In this document: positions 8,906 to 17,924 of the stretch, piece after piece
Layout: every line of letters begins with the position of its first letter
Position numbering within the stretch: position 1 is the first letter of the stretch
Source of the DNA: Thiocystis violascens
GTDB taxonomy: Bacteria; Pseudomonadota; Gammaproteobacteria; Chromatiales; Chromatiaceae
DNA: 64,000 bases
Direction: 5' to 3'
Assembly: GCA_020721065.1 (NCBI GenBank)
Contig: DYNM01000004.1
Span: 95,431 to 159,430 of the forward strand
Position numbers and translations under genes: made by a program
The notes under the pieces: generated by a model
Databases searched by the model: none
What the model saw: the letters and a program-made list of their open reading frames with translations, nothing else
What the model was told of the DNA's origin: nothing

Positions 8906-10792
8906 ATGTTGATGAAACACGTTCGTTTATTGGTATTGACCGAAGATTTACCCGCTGCTTCATTAGCGTTAGCGGAAACATTGAATTTTCATCCTGATTT
9001 GCGCCCACCAACGGAAACACGTTTAGACGCATTGCCGGGACGCGAATACCGTGAAGTATTTAGTCAAGCGCAGGCACGATTAACGAAAATTACCCGCTTG
9101 ATGCCATTACCAACGTCGCCAACGTTTGCGGCAGTGCGTGTCATTGAAATAGCGGAATTGCGCACCCTCAATGCGTGGTTGGGCGACATCTGGGAACAAG
9201 CATCGCGGTATGAAGAAGAATTGCGGCGTTTAGATGATGCCGAGCGTTTCATTAAAGAACAGCAAACGGCGCTCGAAAACTTTGCTGATTTGAATATCGA
9301 CTTGCGCTTATTGCGGAATAAAACGCGCTTTTTAGAATTCCATGTGGGGTTATTGCCGCGTGAACATTTGCGTCAATTAGAAGGTGCAGCAACATTAGCC
9401 GGTTATATTCTCTCAACCTATATGCAGCAGGGTGAAAATGCGCATGTCGTGATTGTCGGGCCGGCTGGTGATAAAGAATCGCCATTGGCACCGGTTTTAG
9501 CGGCTGCTGGATTTCAAACGCTCCCGATTCCGTTGGAACTGGATCGTAAACCGGCTGAATTGCAACAAGATTTTGCCGAGCAGCGCGTCAACCTCGCAGC
9601 GCAGCGGCAGACATTGCATCAGCAACTTCAGCAGTGGGGCGAACCATTTCACGCGCAATTGAGCGCGGCGCGTCACACGTTGTTATTGGCAGAACCGTTG
9701 GTGACGCTTGATGCGGCGCTGCGCAGTGCCGGCCATTTAGCGCATCTCGCCGGTTGGGTACCAGCAACGGCGGTGGCGACATTGGAGCAACGATTGCAGC
9801 AGTCTCTCGCGCAACCCTTTGATTTAACAAGCCGCGATCCGCGTCCCGACGAGCGCAAATTGGTGCCGACGGTGCCGATCAAAAGTCGGGTCCTCGCGCC
9901 GTTTGCGTTATTGGTGAAACAATATGGAATTCCGGCATATGGTGAAATTGATCCGACGCCATTATTCGCAGTGACGTTTTTATTGATGTTTGGGATGATG
10001 TTTGGTGATGTTGGGCACGGTGCAGTGATTGCATTAGCGGCGATTTGGGCGCGACATAAAATTCCAGATTTTTATCTATTCGGCGTTTTTGCAGGCATTT
10101 CCTCAATTGCATTCGGATTCATTTTCGGCAGCATCTTTGGCTATGAACATGTGTTGCCAGCGTTATGGATGTCACCATTACACGATCCAATTTTAATGCT
10201 GGAGGTGGCATTAGGTTGGGGCATTGCCTTTATTATTGTTGCGTGTTTACTCGGCATTTATAACCGCTTGGCAATTGGCGATGTGATCGGCGCGGTATTT
10301 GAACGGCACGGCGTGATCAGTCTTTTATTCTATCTCGCTTTTTTGGCGGGTGGATTTGGATTAGCAATCAATGGCACATTTGGTATTACGGCAACGTTAT
10401 CGGTGATTGTCACGTTGTTTGCGTTGGCGGTATTCCAATGGCAACATTTGCACGCGCCTACGGGTGAGAAAATCTTGGTAGTCGTGATTGAAACGCTGGA
10501 TACCATCATCGTTTATCTCTCCAATACGCTGTCGTTTTTGCGCGTCTCGGCATTTAGTTTGAATCACGTTGCACTAGCATTGGCGATTTTCACTTTAGCC
10601 GACATGATGGGCAGCTTTGGGCATGTCGTGACGCTCATTCTGGGTAACATCTTTATTCTGGTATTGGAAGGCGGCATCGTGATGATTCAAGTGATGCGGT
10701 TGCAATACTATGAAGGCTTCTCGCGTTATTTCTCTGGTGACGGTCATGCGTTTGCACCGCTGCGTTTACGGCGGGAATCAGTCATCAATTAA
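8906..10792 (+). CDS. vatI: V/A-type ATPase subunit I (a)
   Basis: A 628-residue membrane stator subunit. The N-terminal cytosolic half (about 1-320) is helical and coiled-coil rich. The C-terminal half carries about seven or eight hydrophobic helices starting near P-L-F-A-V-T-F-L-L-M-F-G-M-M-F-G-D-V-G-H-G, the hallmark stretch of the family. The conserved L-S-N-T-L-S-F-L-R-V-S-A-F helix, with the channel arginine, is present. Together with the K ring it forms the ion path. Two starts are possible: ATG at 8906 or two codons later. Length is slightly short of many homologues, but both domains are complete. Confidence 0.92.
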   Translation: MLMKHVRLLVLTEDLPAASLALAETLNFHPDLRPPTETRLDALPGREYREVFSQAQARLTKITRLMPLPTSPTFAAVRVIEIAELRTLNAWLGDIWEQASRYEEELRRLDDAERFIKEQQTALENFADLNIDLRLLRNKTRFLEFHVGLLPREHLRQLEGAATLAGYILSTYMQQGENAHVVIVGPAGDKESPLAPVLAAAGFQTLPIPLELDRKPAELQQDFAEQRVNLAAQRQTLHQQLQQWGEPFHAQLSAARHTLLLAEPLVTLDAALRSAGHLAHLAGWVPATAVATLEQRLQQSLAQPFDLTSRDPRPDERKLVPTVPIKSRVLAPFALLVKQYGIPAYGEIDPTPLFAVTFLLMFGMMFGDVGHGAVIALAAIWARHKIPDFYLFGVFAGISSIAFGFIFGSIFGYEHVLPALWMSPLHDPILMLEVALGWGIAFIIVACLLGIYNRLAIGDVIGAVFERHGVISLLFYLAFLAGGFGLAINGTFGITATLSVIVTLFALAVFQWQHLHAPTGEKILVVVIETLDTIIVYLSNTLSFLRVSAFSLNHVALALAIFTLADMMGSFGHVVTLILGNIFILVLEGGIVMIQVMRLQYYEGFSRYFSGDGHAFAPLRLRRESVIN

Positions 10793-10871
10793 AGCTATAG
10801 TGTATTACTGAATCTGTAAAAAGATTTCGATTTTAGCGCATTTATTCACCACCATTGACGGAGCATTACCA

Positions 10872-11318
10872 ATGTATTGGCTTGTTGCACTTATGTCCCT
10901 CGCTATTCTGGGTTTAATTATTAGCGGCATCGCGCTTGAATTCCGCCCCGCTATTGCCACCCGTATTCGCAGTTGGTATCGACCTGTAATGAGTACGCAA
11001 TTGGTCGCTTTTGTGGGCGCACAATTGGGTTTGTTATTCATGGGCGTATCCGATGCAATGGCGCAGGCGGAAACTATTGCTGTTGTGCCAGAAATGTCGG
11101 TTGGCATGGGTTTAGCAATTCTCGGCGTTGGCATTCCGACCGGTTTATCGACGATTGGCGCAGGCATCGCGGTCGGCCCAATTGGCGCAGCCTCGCTCGC
11201 CGCTGTCATGGAACGCCCCGAGGCGCTCGGACGGACGCTGATCTTTCTCGGCTTGGCTGAGGGCATCGCCATTTATGGGCTGGTGATGAGTATTTTGCTG
11301 CTCAATCGCCTCGGTTAG
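10872..11318 (+). CDS. vatK: V/A-type ATPase proteolipid subunit K (c)
   Basis: A 148-residue proteolipid of the rotor ring. Residues 77-148 form the helical hairpin with glycine-rich helix 1 (G-A-G-I-A-V-G-P-I-G-A-A) and the ion-binding carboxylate Glu130 in L-A-E-G-I-A-I-Y-G-L. An additional hydrophobic segment at about 4-22 could be a third helix or a cleavable signal. There is one carboxylate and one hairpin, not the doubled form of Enterococcus NtpK. The coupling ion cannot be decided by eye. It is preceded by a 79-bp gap with no clear structure. Confidence 0.92.
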   Translation: MYWLVALMSLAILGLIISGIALEFRPAIATRIRSWYRPVMSTQLVAFVGAQLGLLFMGVSDAMAQAETIAVVPEMSVGMGLAILGVGIPTGLSTIGAGIAVGPIGAASLAAVMERPEALGRTLIFLGLAEGIAIYGLVMSILLLNRLG

Positions 11319-11330
11319 GCGCAAAAACTG

Positions 11331-11693
11331 ATGAACGCGCACGAATCCGGCAGCCCCACCCGCTTGCTGTTCTTCGGCGAGGAACGCCTCGCCGACGGTT
11401 TTCGCCTGATTGGTTTTGAAAGTTTCGCCAATCCCGATCCCCGCGAGGTGGATCGGCTGCTGCGTGATTTACAACGTCAGCAAGAACAAGCGTTTGTGGT
11501 CGTGGACGAGGCGGTGATGGGACAGGACATTCCACAGTTGCAGCGGGTGCTGCGCGAAGGCGGACGGATTGTCGTCATCGCCGTGCCTGCGCTCAACGCG
11601 CCACCCAAGTTGACCAGCGCCGTTGCTGCCCGCCTCGCCGCCTTGTTTGGCGCTGCAACCCTTCAATCCGGCGCAACCGGGGAGCGAGCATGA
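11331..11693 (+). CDS. vatF: V/A-type ATPase subunit F
   Basis: A 120-residue protein fitting the small Rossmann-like F subunit of the central rotor shaft, which binds subunit D. It has the usual start L-L-F-F-G-E-E-R-L-A-D-G-F-R-L-I-G, a strand F-V-V-V-D-E, and a second strand R-I-V-V-I-A-V-P. It begins 12 bp after subunit K and overlaps subunit E by 4 bp (ATGA), so translation is coupled. Its direct partner D is not encoded here. Confidence 0.82.
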   Translation: MNAHESGSPTRLLFFGEERLADGFRLIGFESFANPDPREVDRLLRDLQRQQEQAFVVVDEAVMGQDIPQLQRVLREGGRIVVIAVPALNAPPKLTSAVAARLAALFGAATLQSGATGERA

Positions 11694-12337
11694 GTCAAGT
11701 TGATGAATTAGAACGGGCAATTTTATCGCGGGCGGAGCGGCTGGCGGGTGAATTCCGCGACCGTGCCGGGCGCAGTCGTGACAACATTTTGCGTGATGCG
11801 GCCGAGCGGTTGCGGGGGCGCGAAGCGCGTGAGGAAACAACTGCTAAAGCCTTGTCTGACCGCATTTTTCGCCAGCAGGTGCAAGCCAGTGAGTTGAAAT
11901 TGCAAACCCATTTGGATCGGGTGCGCTGGAATTTGGTGCTGGATGTGGAGCGGCTGCTGGCTGACCGGATGCGCAATTTCATGGCAGAAGAAGCGGCGTA
12001 TTTCGCGTGGTTGGAGCGGCTGATTATTGAAGCCGTCACGCTAATTGAAGCGGACGAGATCGTCGTGACCGCCAATGCCACCGATCAGCGCCAGCTCGCT
12101 CGCCGCTGGTCGCAACTCACCGCGCAGTTGCCAGATGACAAAACCGTCACGCTGGCACCTGCTGAGGCTGTGCGCGATACGCTCGGCGGCGTGCTGCTGC
12201 ACAGCGTCGATCAGCGTATCCGCGTCGATCAAACTTTTGAGGGTCGTTTGGAACGGCTGCGCCCGCGCATTCAGCAGACGATTTTGGAACGGCTGTTGCC
12301 GGGTGGTTTCGAGACGAGTTCACTCTTCACCGGATGA
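11690..12337 (+). CDS. vatE: V/A-type ATPase subunit E
   Basis: A 215-residue peripheral-stalk subunit. The N-terminal half is a long charged helix (many Arg, Glu, Ala) that would pair with the G-like subunit. The C-terminal half is a mixed alpha/beta domain, ending near G-G-V-L-L-H-S-V-D-Q-R-I-R-V-D-Q-T-F, the conserved E-subunit motif that contacts the catalytic head. It overlaps the F gene by 4 bp and is 7 bp from the A gene. Confidence 0.87.
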   Translation: MSQVDELERAILSRAERLAGEFRDRAGRSRDNILRDAAERLRGREAREETTAKALSDRIFRQQVQASELKLQTHLDRVRWNLVLDVERLLADRMRNFMAEEAAYFAWLERLIIEAVTLIEADEIVVTANATDQRQLARRWSQLTAQLPDDKTVTLAPAEAVRDTLGGVLLHSVDQRIRVDQTFEGRLERLRPRIQQTILERLLPGGFETSSLFTG

Positions 12338-12344
12338 TGAAAAT

Positions 12345-14159
12345 ATGAGCGAAAACAACAGAGTTGGCGTCATCCGCGACATTAACGGCCCGATTGTCAC
12401 CATCGACTTGCCGGGCATTCGCAGCGGTGAACAGGTCAAAATCGGTGAGCTGGGTTTGTTTGGCGAGGTGATTTCGCTCGCTGGGCAACAGGCGATTGTT
12501 CAAACCTACGAATCCACCGACGGCGTGCGCCCCGGTGAGCCAGCGGTGGGTTTGGGTTGGCCGCTGTCGGTGGAACTCGGTCCGGGCTTGATGGGCGGAA
12601 TTTTCGACGGGGTACAGCGCCCGCTGTCGAAAATCGCTTTAGAATCCGGCGATTACATTCGGCGCGGTCTCAGCGTTCCGGCGTTAGATCGTGCCAAAGA
12701 GTGGGCATTTACGCCCAATCCGGCACTGGAAGCTGGCGCTAAAATCAGTGCTGGAGCTGTGCTCGGGACGGTGCCAGAAACCCACACGGTGCAGCATCGG
12801 ATTTTGGTGCCGCCGGGCGTGGCGGGTGAATTGCTGGAAATCGCGCCAGCGGGCAATTACGACATTGAGGCGACCATCGCTCGCGTCCGCGATCACAAGG
12901 GCGTCACTCATCGCTTGAGCATGTATCACCGCTGGCCGGTGCGCAAACCGCGTCCGTATTTGCGCCGCGATGATGGTATTTCGCCGTTGATTACCGGACA
13001 GCGGGTGATTGATACCTTTTTCCCGCAGGTGAAAGGCGGCAAGGGCGCAGTGCCCGGGCCGTTTGGCGCGGGCAAAACGGTGGTGCAACAGCAGATTGCG
13101 CGGTGGTCAAACGCGGACATCGTGATTTATGTCGGCTGCGGCGAGCGCGGCAACGAGCTGGTGGACGTACTCGAAACGTTCCCGCAGCTCGATGATCCCT
13201 ATTCCGGGCATAAATTGATGGAGCGGACGCTGCTGGTTGCCAACACCTCAAATATGCCGGTGGTGGCGCGGGAAGCGTCGGTCTACGTCGGGATGACGAT
13301 GGCGGAGTATTACCGCGACATGGGTTATGACGTGGTGATGTTGGCCGATTCGACCAGTCGCTGGGCGGAGGCGCTGCGCGAGGTGTCGGGACGGCTCGGA
13401 CAGATGCCGGTTGAGGAAGGTTATCCGGCGTATTTGGCCTCGCGGCTGGCGGCGATTTATGAACGCGCCGGGCGGGTGGAAACCTACAGCGCCGGCACTG
13501 GCTCGGTGACGTTGATTGGCGCGGTGTCACCGCCGGGCGGCGATTTTTCCGAGCCTGTAACCAGCCACACCAAAGACATCATCGAAACTTTTTGGGCGCT
13601 GTCGAAAGAATTGGCGGATGCACGGCATTACCCGTCGATTGATTGGGTGACGAGCTTTTCCGGTCACGTTCACACCGCAGCGCAGTGGTGGCACAAGGAA
13701 GTTGATCCGAATTGGGAACGGCGGCGGGCAACGGCGTTGGCGCTGCTGGCGCGAGATGCAGAATTGTCGCGGATTGTGAATTTAGTCGGGCCGGAGGCGT
13801 TATCAAGTGCGCAGCGGTGGGAATTGGAAGGCGCGGCGTTAATTAAAGAAGGCGTGTTGCAACAAAGCGCCTTGGATGACATTGATACGTTTTGTTCTCC
13901 CGCTAAACAATACGCGCTGTTGGATTTAGCAATCAGTATTTATAAAAACGGCGAGGCGTTAATTAAACTCGGCGTGCCGGTGACTGAATTGCAAAATCTG
14001 CCGCTGTTGGCAAAAATGCGTCGGATTAAATCCATGTACACGAGTGAACAACTTGATCAGATTCAAGCCTTCAGGGTGGAAATGAATCAAGTCATGGAGT
14101 CAATTCGGATTGAATATGCCAAACAAGGTGAACCACTGCGGGCATTACAACCGAGTTAA
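12345..14159 (+). CDS. vatA: V/A-type ATPase catalytic subunit A
   Basis: A 604-residue catalytic subunit. The N-terminal beta-barrel, the extra non-homologous bulge domain of A-type subunits (about 100-190) and the nucleotide-binding core are all present. The P-loop G-P-F-G-A-G-K-T places the catalytic lysine at 244. The conserved G-C-G-E-R-G-N-E, D-S-T-S-R-W-A-E-A and S-G-H-V-H-T-A-A-Q-W-W stretches follow. The frame is open upstream to 12075 inside subunit E. The ATG at 12345 has a GGATGA ribosome site and fits the family. It is the last gene of the operon: no B or D gene follows, only a strong terminator. Confidence 0.95.
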   Translation: MSENNRVGVIRDINGPIVTIDLPGIRSGEQVKIGELGLFGEVISLAGQQAIVQTYESTDGVRPGEPAVGLGWPLSVELGPGLMGGIFDGVQRPLSKIALESGDYIRRGLSVPALDRAKEWAFTPNPALEAGAKISAGAVLGTVPETHTVQHRILVPPGVAGELLEIAPAGNYDIEATIARVRDHKGVTHRLSMYHRWPVRKPRPYLRRDDGISPLITGQRVIDTFFPQVKGGKGAVPGPFGAGKTVVQQQIARWSNADIVIYVGCGERGNELVDVLETFPQLDDPYSGHKLMERTLLVANTSNMPVVAREASVYVGMTMAEYYRDMGYDVVMLADSTSRWAEALREVSGRLGQMPVEEGYPAYLASRLAAIYERAGRVETYSAGTGSVTLIGAVSPPGGDFSEPVTSHTKDIIETFWALSKELADARHYPSIDWVTSFSGHVHTAAQWWHKEVDPNWERRRATALALLARDAELSRIVNLVGPEALSSAQRWELEGAALIKEGVLQQSALDDIDTFCSPAKQYALLDLAISIYKNGEALIKLGVPVTELQNLPLLAKMRRIKSMYTSEQLDQIQAFRVEMNQVMESIRIEYAKQGEPLRALQPS

Positions 14160-14181
14160 ATGCTGTTAATGAGCTGGAATA

Positions 14182-14222
14182 AAAAGCCGCCCCGTTTTGT
14201 ATCGCAAAACGGGGCGGCTTTT
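14182..14222 (+). terminator. Strong intrinsic terminator after subunit A
   Basis: An 18-bp perfect stem (14182-14199 against 14205-14222) with a GC-rich core, a 5-nt loop and T-rich 3' side, followed by two further T residues. It ends the ATPase operon 22 bp after the stop. The A-rich 5' side makes it able to act on the convergent minus-strand gene as well. Confidence 0.93.
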
Positions 14223-14249
14223 TTGAGTGTCAACGATTGAAAACGCCTA

Positions 14250-17200
14250 TTAGTCTTTAATGGGCGTTTCCTTTAGAAAACGTTCAATCGGTAGTGTGGG
14301 ATAGTCTGCAAATCCTGCTGCTTCGCGGTCTTGGTAGATAAAATTACCGTCTTCATAACCCGTATTTTGCGCAGAAATAATGAGATTACCAAACAGTTCA
14401 ACCGTCGTTTGATCGTTGCCAAGACGCAGTAAACGATTTGATTCAATGCGCTCCAGAAAAATGAGATTGCCGCGTAAAGTGACGCGATGATCTGGCCATC
14501 GCTCTTTCTCTAAAGTAAAGCCAATTGCATCTGGATTGCTGGAGTTTGGTCCTTTTGCCAACAAACTATCTTCAACGGTTAGCGTTCCGCCATTGGGTAC
14601 GTCAATTAAACGGCTATCGACGCCAGTTAATGAGGCGATAATACTGCGTTTAATTGTGGTGATTTGCGCCCGGCTTTTTATTTCGTGACCCTCACTTTTT
14701 GAAGCCAGAAATAAACTATCTTCGATTTGCAAATCGCCGCCACCGATATAAATTGCATGAGAGCGACCATTCAAACCCAGTTGTTGAAAACGACTGTCAC
14801 GAATACGCACAACACCGGGATCAGAACCTGTCAAAATGCCTTGATCTGAGTCGTGAAAATACACATGTTCAACTGACAGATTAGTCCCTTCTAGCCGAAT
14901 ACATGCGCCGTTGCCGTCGGAAACGGAAATTAAACGACATTCAAGGTTTTTTACCTGAGCACCGTTGCCTTTAATCACCAAACTTCCTTTACCTTCTGCT
15001 GTGCCTTTTTCTAAGATGACGTGGCCGTGTCCGCGAATCGTGATGTTGTCTTGGTTAATAATTAACGCTGTATCATAAATGCCAGCACCAATATCAAGCG
15101 TGTCTCCAGCTTTAAGCGCAGAAGCCGCTGCTTCCATTGAATAAAAAGTGCGCATTCCAATACGCAGTGTTTGCGTATCTGGAGCAAAAGCAGAGGTCGG
15201 TAATGGTTGCCATTCTGGGAATAATTGCCCAATTGGAATAGTGGGCAGGGGGGCTGGCGTTAATGCCTCATTCAGCCACGGCCAATCAATATCCCCGCGT
15301 TCCAGCGCCAGCCGCAATAATTCACGGGGCGGCAATTTGTGCGTGAGCGAAGTGTGCGCGATCACGACCACGCCCAACGCGGGCACGATGAGCAGTCCTG
15401 CCAGCGCCAGCCGTGCCCAAGGTAAAAATGCGGTTGCGGCTGGTGCCGCCTGCAATGTTGCTGGACTGCTGGCAATTAACAGCAATAAAAAGAACAACAT
15501 GGCGATGCGCGGATCGTCAATCAGCGTATCGAACGCGCCCAGCAATAAAAAGCCGCTCAACGCGATCAGCAACATCAGCGCCCAACGATCTCCGTACAAC
15601 ATGCGATCAAACAAGCGGCTCAGGCTGACGAGTAACAGCATCACAAACGCTGCTAAACCGATCAATCCCGTTTCAAACCAGACATGTAAAAAGATGTTTT
15701 TAGCGTGCCAGAGTAAATGGTCGCCGGAGTTAAACAGCCAGTGATCCATGCCCGCCTCAAAATCGCTATTGGCAAATAGGCTGATGCCGTCCTGCGTGAC
15801 TAAACGCACATCGTCAATGTCCACCGTTCCCGCCAAGCCGCGATTGAGCAGCAACATGTCAACCGGACGCGAGAATCCCAGCAGGCTGCGCCCAAAATCG
15901 TTGAGATCAACGCGCTTGCCGTATTCCGCCCATTCACCAGCGTTTGCAGCATCGAGCTGAACGCCAACCCATTGGCATTCGCCTTTGGCTCGCAACACGT
16001 TCATTTCACAAAATTCAATCAACAGCTTATCGGGCGGCGTGTGGGTGCCGCGCAGCCGCAGCGACAACGTCGCCTCGCCCCGCGCCGTTGTTTTGAGGCG
16101 CTGGCGCAGAAACAATGAGCCGTTCGCGTCGCTGGGTGAAAAGCGCACAAAACGATTATTCGCTTCGTGCTGCACGTCGATTTGTGGAATGTATTGATGG
16201 CGCTGATTGATTTCGGCATCACGAAATACTCGCGGAAAGCTGCCGACGCCCTTGCCGAACAGCAAATCAACGACTGAATCATTCAGCGCATCAAATACCC
16301 GATTCAAATGCACGAAGCCGCCGCCCACAATCGGCACTGCAATCGCCGCAATCAGCACCGCGCCAATCAATGTCCATTTCAACGTTTGACGCGGACGCGC
16401 CGCCGTGCCGCGCCGAATCAGGTAATCGCCCACAATCGCCAGCGTGACCATGCCCGCAAATGCCAGATAATTCGCCCGGCTGAAAGTTACGAGAAAGGCG
16501 TACAGCGCCAGCATGAACAGCAATAACCCGCCGCTTTGCAGCACACGTCCCCGCGCTACCATAAACAGCGCCGCGATAAATGGCAGCGTGAGCGCCAGAA
16601 AACCATCGACTGATGCGCCGCCGAGGTGCATCGCGCTAAATAATCCGGTTGCCCGATACGACTGGCTGAAATCAAAAGGACCGGTGAAAAACAAGCGTTC
16701 CCACACGATGCTCAAACACGCCAGCAGCAATCCCAACACCAAGCCAATGCTCAATAACAGAGCAACTGGACGCTGGTGCTGGCGCTCGTGTTCAAATAAT
16801 GCTAACAACAGCCACGCTGCCACCACGCCTTTCACGATCCGCAAACTATTGAATGGGCTGTAATAATGACTATAGTCCGCCGCTAACTCTGCCGCGCCAG
16901 CGTAAAAATTGAGGATCACGCCCACAGCGTTGGCAGCCAGAAATACGCCCAACGCCAGATAAAACCCGCGCACTGGCGGTGCTGACGACTGCCGCCACAT
17001 GCCGCGCAGCAACCCCAGCGCCAGCGTCGCTCCGACGATCAAATCGTATTCGCCGCCGTACAAACGTCCCGTCCACAGCGTGAAATCAAGCACCGGCAGC
17101 AGCGCCGGTAAAATCACCAGCCATGCAGCGGGATAGCGCCATAACAGCAGGAGATAAACGACTAATCCGGCACCCAGCTCCAGCGGCGCAACCGGCTGGT

Positions 17201-17306
17201 GCAGCGCCCCCCAACCGACTGCTGCTAAAAGCACGATTCCCGCGAGTGCTTGCAGAACTCTGCTGAGGCGAGACATCCTATAATCATTCACACCTGTTTT
17301 AACCAT
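14250..17306 (-). CDS. O-antigen-ligase-like membrane protein fused to a beta-helix domain
   Basis: About 1018 residues. The N-terminal part (to about 640) has ten or more hydrophobic helices and a large periplasmic loop between about 360 and 540. That loop ends in H-A-K-N-I-F-L-H-V-W-F-E-T-G-L-I-G, the signature histidine loop of the WaaL/Wzy_C ligase/polymerase family. The loop also holds a beta-rich segment like a carbohydrate-binding module (N-S-D-F-E-A-G-M-D-H-W). The C-terminal part (about 720-1000) has no helices and repeats short I-x-I-x-G / V-x-V-E-x-S-L units, as in right-handed parallel beta-helices. Start is uncertain: ATG 17306, GTG 17318 or ATG 17276. It may transfer or polymerise an extracellular glycan. 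Confidence 0.8.
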   Translation of the reverse strand: MVKTGVNDYRMSRLSRVLQALAGIVLLAAVGWGALHQPVAPLELGAGLVVYLLLLWRYPAAWLVILPALLPVLDFTLWTGRLYGGEYDLIVGATLALGLLRGMWRQSSAPPVRGFYLALGVFLAANAVGVILNFYAGAAELAADYSHYYSPFNSLRIVKGVVAAWLLLALFEHERQHQRPVALLLSIGLVLGLLLACLSIVWERLFFTGPFDFSQSYRATGLFSAMHLGGASVDGFLALTLPFIAALFMVARGRVLQSGGLLLFMLALYAFLVTFSRANYLAFAGMVTLAIVGDYLIRRGTAARPRQTLKWTLIGAVLIAAIAVPIVGGGFVHLNRVFDALNDSVVDLLFGKGVGSFPRVFRDAEINQRHQYIPQIDVQHEANNRFVRFSPSDANGSLFLRQRLKTTARGEATLSLRLRGTHTPPDKLLIEFCEMNVLRAKGECQWVGVQLDAANAGEWAEYGKRVDLNDFGRSLLGFSRPVDMLLLNRGLAGTVDIDDVRLVTQDGISLFANSDFEAGMDHWLFNSGDHLLWHAKNIFLHVWFETGLIGLAAFVMLLLVSLSRLFDRMLYGDRWALMLLIALSGFLLLGAFDTLIDDPRIAMLFFLLLLIASSPATLQAAPAATAFLPWARLALAGLLIVPALGVVVIAHTSLTHKLPPRELLRLALERGDIDWPWLNEALTPAPLPTIPIGQLFPEWQPLPTSAFAPDTQTLRIGMRTFYSMEAAASALKAGDTLDIGAGIYDTALIINQDNITIRGHGHVILEKGTAEGKGSLVIKGNGAQVKNLECRLISVSDGNGACIRLEGTNLSVEHVYFHDSDQGILTGSDPGVVRIRDSRFQQLGLNGRSHAIYIGGGDLQIEDSLFLASKSEGHEIKSRAQITTIKRSIIASLTGVDSRLIDVPNGGTLTVEDSLLAKGPNSSNPDAIGFTLEKERWPDHRVTLRGNLIFLERIESNRLLRLGNDQTTVELFGNLIISAQNTGYEDGNFIYQDREAAGFADYPTLPIERFLKETPIKD

Positions 17307-17360
17307 TACTGAATCCACAGAATTGATTCACTCATTACATTTTGGAAAGAGGCTTTTGCT

Positions 17361-17870
17361 ATGCGTTTATTGATGATTGCAATCACTTTAGCGGCGCTCA
17401 CCAGCACCGCAATTGCCGAAGAAATCGGCAGCGTGTCAACTAAATTTAAACTGATGGGTGCAAATGACAAGATTGTGATTGAAGTGTTCCAAGATGAGGC
17501 GATTCCCGGCGTGGCCTGTTATCTCAGTCGCGCCAAAACCGGCGGCGTTTCAGGTGCCGTCGGCTTGGCGGAAGATACCTCGGATGCTTCATTAGAATGT
17601 CAGCAGGTCGGACCGATTACGCTGCCAGATGATGTGCGTTCAGGAAAACGCAATGCTGAAGATGTATTCAAAAAACGCACGTCGTTATTATTCAAAAGTC
17701 TGCAAGTGGTGCGTTTTTATGATGCGCCGCGCCATACGCTAGTCTATTTAAGTTATAGCGACCGCGTGATTGAAGGATCACCAAAAAATAGCGTAACGGC
17801 AGTGGTGATCCAACCTTGGAATACGCCGCCGGCTGCGCCGCCATCCGCACCCGCTGCAACAGGTCAATAA
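17361..17870 (+). CDS. creA: CreA family periplasmic protein
   Basis: A 169-residue protein with a cleavable signal (about 1-19, ending A-I-A-E) followed by a CreA domain. The conserved stretches are E-E-I-G-S-V-S-T, the D-P-x-V-x-G-like [15 protein letters not shown], and the S-L-x-C-Q-Q-V-G-P-I region, with two cysteines likely disulphide-bonded. The tail is proline/alanine-rich. Function is unknown in any organism. The name comes from its position beside creBCD in E. coli, a context not seen here. It is divergent from the ligase/beta-helix gene (54 bp). Confidence 0.88.
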   Translation: MRLLMIAITLAALTSTAIAEEIGSVSTKFKLMGANDKIVIEVFQDEAIPGVACYLSRAKTGGVSGAVGLAEDTSDASLECQQVGPITLPDDVRSGKRNAEDVFKKRTSLLFKSLQVVRFYDAPRHTLVYLSYSDRVIEGSPKNSVTAVVIQPWNTPPAAPPSAPAATGQ

Positions 17871-17924
17871 AGCAGTGACGCGCTGCGGCTTGAACAGTCA
17901 ATCACGCCACAGCGCCGTAAACGT

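Noticed and set aside
12075..12344. N-terminal extension of ATPase subunit A
   Set aside because: It overlaps subunit E in another frame, is rich in Arg, Cys and Ser, and precedes the conserved subunit A start, which has its own ribosome site.
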